Origin: CAWGMT01 sp963823675
GTDB lineage: Bacteria > Planctomycetota > Planctomycetia > Isosphaerales > Isosphaeraceae
Direction of reading: 5' to 3'
Assembly (NCBI GenBank): GCA_963823675.1
Contig: CAWGMT010000016.1
Span: forward strand, 62,001-126,000
DNA: 64,000 nucleotides
Shown: positions 57,620 through 64,000 of the stretch, one piece after another
How the letters are laid out: every line of letters starts with the position of its first letter
Position numbering within the stretch: position 1 is the stretch's first letter
The notes under the pieces: model-generated
Database searches by the model: none
What the model was told of the DNA's origin: nothing
What the model saw: only the letters and a program-made list of their open reading frames with translations
Program-made: the position numbers and the translations under genes

Positions 57620-59101
57620 TCAGGGAATTTGAGCCTTTCGCTTGGGCTGAGCGCCGCCGGCCTTTTTCTTGGGTGCCGCTTTCTTTGCGGGAGCGGGTTC
57701 GTCATCGTCGTCGCCCTCGAGCTTGTCGATGGCCTCCTGGGCGGCGTCGCGCACCGTCGGTGAGGAATCCTGGGTGGCCTGTTGAAGGGCATCTAAAATG
57801 GGCTTGGCGTCAGTGCCGATTTCGCCGATCGCGAAGGCAGCCTCCTCGCGGACGTCGTCATCAGGATCTTTGAGCGAGGCAAGCAGAGCGGCCAGGGCGC
57901 GAGGGTGCTTGGGCCCGAGCTCACCGATGGCATAGGCCGCGGCCAGACGGACACTTGTCACTTTGTCGTGTAATCCCTTGATCAGCGCGGGCACCGCGGG
58001 TCCGGCGCCGGGGCCCATGGCTGCCAGGGCATAGGCGACCGCCTTGCGCACGTCCTCGTCTTCGTTGTCCATGACCTTGACCAGGGGACGGGAAGCGGGA
58101 TCGGCGGAAGGGCCCATTTCTCCCAGGGTATAGATCACCTTCTTGAGGACCTCCACGTCCTCGTCGCCCAAGGCCGCGATCAAGGCGGGGAGGGCAGCCT
58201 TGGCGTCGGGACCCAGCACCGATAGCGACACGGCCGCGTCATAGCGGACCGAGGGTTCCATGTCCTTGAGGGCCTTTCCCAACGCCTCGGCCGCACCGCG
58301 GGCTTCGGGCCCCATCTCGCCCAGCACAGAGGCGGCCGAGCGCCTCAGTACGAAGTCAGAGTCGTCGGTCAAGATCTTCGCCAGGGCCGGCACGGCCGGC
58401 TTGGCCTCCGGTCCCATCGAGCCCAAGGCCTCGAGAACCGATTTCCGGACGGCGCCGTCGGCGTCGTCCAGCGCCTTGGTGAGCGCGGGGATCGCCGTCG
58501 CCGCGTCTGACCCGATCTCGCCCAGAGCGAAAGCCGCCGACTGGCGCACGTCGGGGTCCGGGTCGCCGAGCAGGACTTTCCCCAGCGCTAGGGCGGCGGC
58601 CTTGGCTTCCTCGCCGACGCTTCCCAGGGCGTAGGCCGCGGCGTGGCGCACGTTCTCATTGGCGTCGCTCAAAGCCCCGATCAATTCGGGCACCGCAGAC
58701 CGGGCGGCAGTGCCCAGGTTCCCCAGCGCGAAGACCGCCGCGCGTCGCACCAACGGTGAGTCATCCTTGACGGCGGCCTTGATATTCGGCAAGGCCGCCT
58801 TGGACGCCGGGCCGAAATTCCCGACCGAAAGCGCCGCCGCATGGCGGACCGCTTGATCGCTGTCCTTGAGCAACTCGCCGACCTGCTGGATCATCGCCTT
58901 GGTCAGGTCGGGACCAAAGGACCCCAGCGCCACAACGGCCTGGCGCCGCTTGACCGCATCGGGGTCCTTTAACTGCGCCACCCACTGGTCGAGCGTCTGC
59001 GAGTGCGGGTCCTGCGCCCGCGTGGAGCGACCCGATCCCAGAACCACCAGAACGCCGAGAACGATTCGTGCCAGACGCGCTGAAACTTCGGTATTGTACA
59101 T
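57620..59101 (-). CDS. HEAT-repeat protein (exported)
   Basis: 493 residues. Signal peptide MYNTEVSARLARIVLGVLVV, then about 11 HEAT/PBS-lyase-type repeats of about 36-38 residues, each with the phrase VR-x-A-A-x-A-L-G-x-(M/I)-G-P. Examples are VRHAAALSVGNFGPASKAAL and VRKSVLEALGSMGPEAKPAV. The C-terminus is acidic then Lys/Ala-rich (EGDDDDEPAPAKKAAPKKKA). A scaffold role in the periplasm is plausible; the partner is unknown. The frame is intact. Confidence 0.85.
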   Translation of the reverse strand: MYNTEVSARLARIVLGVLVVLGSGRSTRAQDPHSQTLDQWVAQLKDPDAVKRRQAVVALGSFGPDLTKAMIQQVGELLKDSDQAVRHAAALSVGNFGPASKAALPNIKAAVKDDSPLVRRAAVFALGNLGTAARSAVPELIGALSDANENVRHAAAYALGSVGEEAKAAALALGKVLLGDPDPDVRQSAAFALGEIGSDAATAIPALTKALDDADGAVRKSVLEALGSMGPEAKPAVPALAKILTDDSDFVLRRSAASVLGEMGPEARGAAEALGKALKDMEPSVRYDAAVSLSVLGPDAKAALPALIAALGDEDVEVLKKVIYTLGEMGPSADPASRPLVKVMDNEDEDVRKAVAYALAAMGPGAGPAVPALIKGLHDKVTSVRLAAAYAIGELGPKHPRALAALLASLKDPDDDVREEAAFAIGEIGTDAKPILDALQQATQDSSPTVRDAAQEAIDKLEGDDDDEPAPAKKAAPKKKAGGAQPKRKAQIP

Positions 59102-59192
59102 CGTCGTGCCTGTTCAAGAGACCTGATTGAAACGTTGATTCCAAACCTAGCCCGCACTATTGTCGATCTGGCTCGCCCGATTCGCTTGCGTC

Positions 59193-60124
59193 TCAGGGAT
59201 CGTGGTGGCCGCCGTGATGGCTGGCCGCGTGGCCGCCGGGGGAGGCATGGTGGCCGCCGCCTCGCCCACCTCGCCCACCTCGCCCACCGCCGCCACGCGC
59301 CCCGCCTCCGCGCCCGCCCCGTCCCGCGTGGCCGGCAGCGTGGTGGCCGGCCGCATGATGGCCGCCGGTACGCGCGCCGGAGGCCTGGTGGTGGCTATTC
59401 CCGCGATGCTCGGCCGAATGGCCGCTCGCGTGCCGGGCCGCCGCGTGGTGCCCCGGCGCGTTGTGGCCCGCGGAAGTCTGCTGGGCATGGTACTGGTGAT
59501 GCGCGTTGTCGCTATGCCTTTCGGAATAGGACTGATGCGTGCTGCGGTTCGGGTGGCTGTAATTCCAATTACGGTGACTGCTGCTGAACCCTTCGCCACG
59601 GTGCCAGCCGCCGCCCCAGTAGTGTCCTCCCCAGCCGCCTCCCCAGCCCGAAGTGCCGCCGTTCCACCAGTAGTTGGGATAGTATCGGTACCCGTACGTC
59701 GGGTTATAGCCGCCGTACCAGCCGTAGTTGTAGCCTCCGCCGGGCACCACGTAATAGTTGTAGTCGGACGCCCAGTTCGAGGTGGGATAGTAGCGCGACG
59801 CGCTGGTCTCGGCCATGTCCGGAAAAACGTGGGGAAATGGAGTCAGGTCGCTGACGACCTGCGATAGATAACCTGAACTCTGGACCTCGGCTGCAATCGC
59901 GTTGGCCCTGTCGAGGCTGCGCGTCTCGGCGTACTGCTGCCAGGGGTCGTTGGACGTCGGGCGATAATTAACCCGGTACTTGATCGGGTTGGTTGACGTC
60001 AGGCCTTGCTCGCCGGGAACTTGGGCTGGCGCGCCCCGGCCCGTGCCGAAATCGAGCCGGCCCAGGCCAACGTGGCGGCCGCCACGATTGCCAAAATGAT
60101 CCGATGATCGCGTCTGTATTTCAT
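59193..60124 (-). pseudogene. His/Gly/Tyr-rich exported low-complexity protein, one frameshift
   Basis: ATG 60124 gives a good signal peptide (MKYRRDHRIILAIVAAATLA, then WAGSISARA). Near 60028 the frame changes and continues GAPAQVPGEQGLTSTNPIKY. The first half of the mature protein is aromatic and Gly/Tyr-rich (DYNYYVVPGGGYNYGWYGGY). The last 110 residues are His/Gly/Ala repeats (HHAAGHHAAGHAGRGGRGGG). Joined length about 310 residues. No enzyme motif; a structural envelope or metal-binding role is possible. Confidence 0.6.
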
Positions 60125-60549
60125 AAATCCACTCCTGGCACCGCGACCGACAGCAACGAATGCCCTGCTCACGCCCGATGAACCGCTTGCAGCCCAGCGC
60201 GATCGTTATTTTTAGCCACGAGTCGAAGTGAATCGCAAGTACCCAATCGCGAAAATGCAAATTCCGCAGCGCGCGGAAACCGCGTCCCACGCGCCAGTCG
60301 TCTGACCCCTTGCCGGAAACCACTCAAAGCCAGTCCGCAGACTCCACTTATTTGGCCGGTCGCTCGGCAACTCTCCGGGTTGCGCAATCGGACTGGCTTC
60401 CACAATCAGACGACTCGCAAATCCGTGAAGCGGAGGGCGCGGCAACGCGCTGATCGCACAATCTGGCGATCAGGCAACTGCACAATCTGGCGGAGCCCAG
60501 CAGCGCTCGCTATCATCGACCGGTCGGTTTCCAAACCCGCTATGGAAAG
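60125..60549. other. Spacer before nspC
   Basis: About 425 bases between divergent genes; promoters for both are expected here. I recognise no strong -35/-10 pair, repeat or RNA gene. Confidence 0.4.
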
Positions 60550-61734
60550 GTGACGAGCTTGCCGTTCTTTGCCGGGATCGTGCGGAATGTCGAGACGCCG
60601 GCCTTCGTGCTCGACGAGCGGCGCTTGCTCCGCGATTTGAGAGCCGCGGCCAGGCTGCGTGACGAATGCGGCTGCAAGCTCCTGTATGCGCTCAAGCCGC
60701 TCACGTGCGAATTTGTCCTCGATCTGCTGGCGAGCCGGGTCGATGGCTTTGCGGCCAGCTCGTTGTTTGAATCGCGACTGGCCCGCGAGGTGATCGGCTC
60801 GCGGGGGACGGTCCACCTGACGTCGCCCGGGCTGCGCCCTCGAGAGATCTCCGAGCTGGGAGAGTTGTGCGACTACGTCACGTTCAATTCCTGGTCGCAG
60901 TTACGGCGGCTGGGGCCCGAGCTCGACCGGCCCGATCAGGTCGGCATCCGCGTCAATCCTCAAGTCTCCCTGGTGGTGGATGAGCGCTACGACCCCTGCC
61001 GGCGCGATTCGAAGCTGGGCGTTCCGATCGATCGGCTTGCCAGCCGGTGGAAGCGTCGTCCCGAGTTATTCGAGCGCGTCCGCGGCTTGCAGTTTCACAC
61101 CAATTGCGATTGTTCCAGTTTCGAGCCGCTCCACCGTACCGTATTGCATGTCGAGCAGACGCTCCGCGGCCAGCTTGCCGGCCTGAGCTGGATCAACCTG
61201 GGTGGCGGATATCTGCTTGATTCGCCGGAGCGAGTCGATCTCCTGGCCGAATCGATCGCGCTCTTGCGCTCCCGCTACGGTCTGATTGTATTCATCGAGC
61301 CGGGCGCCGCCCTGGTCCGCAAGGCCGGATACCTGGTCGCCTCGGTGATCGACATGTTTCGCGCGGGCGGCAAGTCGATCGCCGTGCTCGACACCACGGT
61401 CAACCACGTGCCCGAGGTTTTCGAGTATCAGTTCGAGCCCGATATCCTGGGCCATGACGACGACGGCGAGTTCGAATACCATCTGGCCGGCAGCTCGTGT
61501 CTGGCGGGCGATCTCTTCGGCGAATATGCTTTCCGTCGGCGGCTGCGCGTCGGCTCGCGCGTCGTGTTGACGAACGTCGGCGCTTATGCGATGGTCAAGG
61601 CACATATGTTCAACGGGATCAACCTGCCCGCGGTTTACTCCGTGACGCCGGCCGGAGAGCTGCTGCTCCGCCGGCGCTTTACGTTCGAAGATTTTCTCTC
61701 TCGATTCGGGGCCTGCCGTGATGCGGCTGTGTGA
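60550..61734 (+). CDS. nspC: Carboxynorspermidine decarboxylase
   Basis: 394 residues, group IV PLP-dependent decarboxylase fold. It makes spermidine or norspermidine from the carboxy precursor. Signatures are VETPAFVLDERRLLRDLRA, KLLYALKPLTCEFVLDLLAS (the K-P PLP lysine), DGFAASSLFE, GLQFHTNCDCSSFEPLHRT, INLGGGYLLDSPERVDLL and IEPGAALVRKAGYLVASVID. The C-terminal site is AGSSCLAGDLFGEYAF (the C-x-x-x-D box). The start is GTG 60550 or TTG 60559; the latter has AAAGGTG at 6 bases and may be better. Overlaps the DUF3326 start by 14 bases. Confidence 0.9.
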   Translation: MTSLPFFAGIVRNVETPAFVLDERRLLRDLRAAARLRDECGCKLLYALKPLTCEFVLDLLASRVDGFAASSLFESRLAREVIGSRGTVHLTSPGLRPREISELGELCDYVTFNSWSQLRRLGPELDRPDQVGIRVNPQVSLVVDERYDPCRRDSKLGVPIDRLASRWKRRPELFERVRGLQFHTNCDCSSFEPLHRTVLHVEQTLRGQLAGLSWINLGGGYLLDSPERVDLLAESIALLRSRYGLIVFIEPGAALVRKAGYLVASVIDMFRAGGKSIAVLDTTVNHVPEVFEYQFEPDILGHDDDGEFEYHLAGSSCLAGDLFGEYAFRRRLRVGSRVVLTNVGAYAMVKAHMFNGINLPAVYSVTPAGELLLRRRFTFEDFLSRFGACRDAAV

Positions 61735-63152
61735 GCACGAGTGGAACATCGCCTGGCCGGGCGACCCCCATGATCTTCTCGGCCACTTTGCGCGAATGGT
61801 AAAAGAGCGGCTGGCGGAGGGGGAGCACGCAGTCCGATTCGTCGTTTGCTCGACCGACCTCGCGAGCCAGATGTGTCATTGCGAGGTCGGAATCCTGTCC
61901 ACTTCGTCCCATTCGAGGCAGGAACCGTCCACGCCGGCGGCGGTTCCTTCGATCTTCGAGTTTCGCAAGCGGCCGTTCGAGAACTCCACGCATTTCAACG
62001 TGGTTTTCCTGGTTCCGACCGGGATCAACGCCACGATCGGCGGCCATGCCGGCGACGCCGGTCCGGTGGCGCAGCTCCTGGCCGGTGTGTGCGACACCCT
62101 GGTCGTTCATCCGAACGTGGTGAATGCATCCGACATCAACGAGATGCCCGCGAACGCGCTCTATGTCGAGGGAAGCGTCATCTGCCGGCTCTTGATGGGG
62201 ACCGCCGGGCTCTCGCGAGTCCGCAGCAACCGGGTGCTGGTGGTGATCGACCGGCACGAGGAGATCGCCTATTCCAACGCCGCCGTCAACGCGGTCAACG
62301 CAGCGCGGGCCTGCTATGGATTCGACTGCGCCCGTATCGTCATGCTCGACCCACCCGTCAAGCTCGTCTCGGAATATACGTTCGACCGGACGAGCCGCCG
62401 GCCGCGTCGACAACCTCGGCGACTTCCTCGAGGGCATTCGTCCCTATCGATCCGAAGCCGACGCCATCGCTGTTTCGTCGGTCATCGCCGTTCCGGCGGA
62501 ATTCCATCAAGACTACTTCGACAGCGAGGGTGGCATGGTCAACCCTTGGGGCGGAGTCGAGGCCATCTTCACTCATGCGCTGTCGCTGCTCTACGGCCTG
62601 CCCTCGGCACATTCGCCAATGATCGAATCCGAGGAGATCGAGTCGATCGATCCCGGAATCGTCGACCCGCGCATGGCCGCCGAGGCGGTCTCGCTGACGT
62701 TCCTCCAGTCCATACTCAAAGGACTTTTGCGCAGTCCCCGAATCGAGACCGATCCGGCCGCCATGCAGTTTTCCGAGTGCCTGACCGTGCGCGACATTTC
62801 CTGTCTGGTCATCCCCGACGGCTGCCTCGGCCTGCCCGTCCTGGCCGCACTCGAGCAGGGAATCCCGGTGATCGCGGTGAGCGACCCCGATCACCTGATG
62901 ACCAATAACCTGGCCGCATTGCCCTGGCGTCCGGGCCAGTTCTGCCGCGTGAACAATTATCTCGAGGCCGTCGGCGTGCTCTGCGCCAAGAGATCGGGCC
63001 TGGCACTCGAGTCGGTCAAACGGCCCATCCTGCCGGCTCCCGTGGCCGAGGTATTTCAGCGGCGCCGCGCGGCGGCGCGATCGAAACCAACAGCGGCCTC
63101 GGCCAGCTCGAAATCGAGCCAGAATGGTCCGTCGCTTCCCGTCGCGCCCTGA
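61721..63152 (+). pseudogene. DUF3326-family protein, one frameshift
   Basis: ATG 61721 lies inside the end of nspC. The first frame carries VVFLVPTGINATIGGHAGDA, VCDTLVVHPNVVNASDINEM and SNRVLVVIDRHEEIAYSNAA, the DUF3326 signature. Near 62392 the frame changes and continues GRVDNLGDFLEGIRPYRSEA, PDGCLGLPVLAALEQGIPVI and LMTNNLAALPW to 63152. Joined about 477 residues. Family function unknown. Overlap with nspC suggests linked expression. A cluster with nspC is not, to my knowledge, a studied system. Confidence 0.8.
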
Positions 63153-63166
63153 GTGCCCGCCGGCCC

Positions 63167-64000
63167 ATGCAGACGCTTTATGCCCTCGACCTGACCGAGA
63201 CAACCGGGCCCGACTCGTGCTGGCGAAGGCACCAGAGGCCGGCCGCCCAGCGAGCATTCGCCCCCGGCCGAACCGCGCGTCATCCCGAGCTGCCGCGCGA
63301 CGGTTTCAGCTCGCCGCTCGGCTTCTGGTTCGCGGCAGCCGAGTCGTGGACAACGGATGTACCCCGGCTGCGAGTCGAGTTCCGCGAGCTCGACGAGCTG
63401 GGCCGAGCGAATCCCAACCGCGAGGGCCCACCGTGCGCCGGAGGTGCAACGAGCCGCACGGCCCGAGCCCGGCTGAAACCGCCGCCGCCGGGCGGTCGCG
63501 CTCGGGCCGGAAAAGCATCGCTTCCCCTGACCCTCGTGATCGACCAGGACACGGCCACGGTCGAACTCGACCCCGAATCGTGGGAGAGCGTGGGCGAATC
63601 GGTCCTCTTGGTCGTCGCGCAATTCTGGCGCTTCGGCGCGATTGATCGAAAACTGGAGGACCTGTCGGACTGGGTGCGCGACGACCTCGCCACGACCAAC
63701 GGATACCAGAACGTGATCCGTCCGCGGTGCGCGAGAGAGCTGCGCGCTCACCAGCGATCGCTCCAAGCACTCATTCTCGACCTGCCCGATTTCGAGGCCG
63801 TCTTGACAAACCCGCGCGGTTACCTCGCCGCGGGACGTCCGGCCAATATTTATCGCGCGCTGGCTGCCCGGCTGGGCCTCGACCGCTGGCGGCATGAGAT
63901 TGACGAACGGATCGAGGTCGTGGAGGCGATCTTCGATTCGCTCAGCGAATCGCTCAATCATTTCCAGTCGCTGGCCTTCCAGATTGCATTAGAGCTCTTC
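63167..64000 (+). CDS. Partial gene, RMD1/DUF155-like C-terminal half (runs off the end)
   Basis: An open frame from ATG 63167 to the window edge (278 codons), 14 bases after the DUF3326 gene. The first 130 residues are Arg/Pro-rich and weakly structured. From about 125 a folded domain follows: LTLVIDQDTATVELDPESWE, VGESVLLVVAQFWRFGAID, then helices with GYQNVIRP and LDRWRHEIDERIEVVEAIFD. The tryptophan and long amphipathic helices before a likely hydrophobic C-terminus recall RMD1/RMND1 (DUF155) proteins. That likeness is by eye and not firm. The end is missing. Confidence 0.5.
   Translation, partial: MQTLYALDLTETTGPDSCWRRHQRPAAQRAFAPGRTARHPELPRDGFSSPLGFWFAAAESWTTDVPRLRVEFRELDELGRANPNREGPPCAGGATSRTARARLKPPPPGGRARAGKASLPLTLVIDQDTATVELDPESWESVGESVLLVVAQFWRFGAIDRKLEDLSDWVRDDLATTNGYQNVIRPRCARELRAHQRSLQALILDLPDFEAVLTNPRGYLAAGRPANIYRALAARLGLDRWRHEIDERIEVVEAIFDSLSESLNHFQSLAFQIALELF

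Overview
The window looks like a chromosomal stretch of a high-GC planctomycete, probably of the Isosphaeraceae/Gemmatales side (inference). The signs are a DUF1559 protein with a prepilin-type N-terminus, a PEP-CTERM protein, a VCBS/ASPIC-UnbV protein, large exported proteins with an N-terminal L-[ED]-x-R-x-LL motif, a TPR-GT9-DUF6165 protein, an LpxC-FabZ fusion and DUF3326. No rRNA, tRNA or CRISPR array could be supported.

Left third (1-13.7 kb): an accessory, partly decayed region. It holds a PIN-domain toxin overlapping a tyrosine recombinase, the orphan tail of a second recombinase, a very large exported repeat protein, a third recombinase broken by frameshifts, a PEP-CTERM protein, a truncated fourth recombinase abutting the orphan tail of a Ser/Thr kinase, and a UPF0175/DUF3368 toxin-antitoxin pair. 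Two dyad sites with the architecture of Xer/dif sites (11-bp arms, identical 6-bp spacer AGGGGA) bracket the interval 7.27-11.60 kb. About 2 kb of gene-free, repeat-bearing DNA follows.

Middle (13.7-47 kb): mostly housekeeping genes. Uma2, HicB-like, leuC and leuD are followed by assimilatory sulfate reduction (APS reductase, an Rrf2 regulator, fused ATP sulfurylase/APS kinase). Next come a TPR gene, a CRTAC1-like protein, a small lipoprotein, DUF1559, mtnA, an acidic protein, ald, der, membrane proteins, a SurA/PpiD-like protein, topA, acpS, a PcrA/UvrD helicase, pdxJ, dapA and an ArsR regulator. An envelope/lipid A cluster closes this part: OmpH/Skp-like, lpxC-fabZ, lpxA and a Gfo/Idh oxidoreductase.

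Right part (47-64 kb): a five-bladed-propeller glycosidase-like protein, a Lys/Glu-rich protein, a TPR-GT9-DUF6165 protein, a large polytopic membrane protein with a TPR tail, a DUF4239 membrane protein, two tandem S53 (sedolisin) peptidases, a HEAT-repeat protein, a His/Gly/Tyr-rich exported protein, a carboxynorspermidine decarboxylase (nspC), DUF3326 and a gene running off the end that resembles RMD1/DUF155.

A caution for all users: at least twenty single-base frameshifts interrupt otherwise well conserved genes, including ones expected to be essential (lpxC-fabZ, the surA-like gene, sat-cysC with about seven). The conserved residues continue in the next frame, which points to indel errors in the read data or assembly rather than decay. 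The recombinase relics in the left third differ, because they carry nonsense codons and large truncations.
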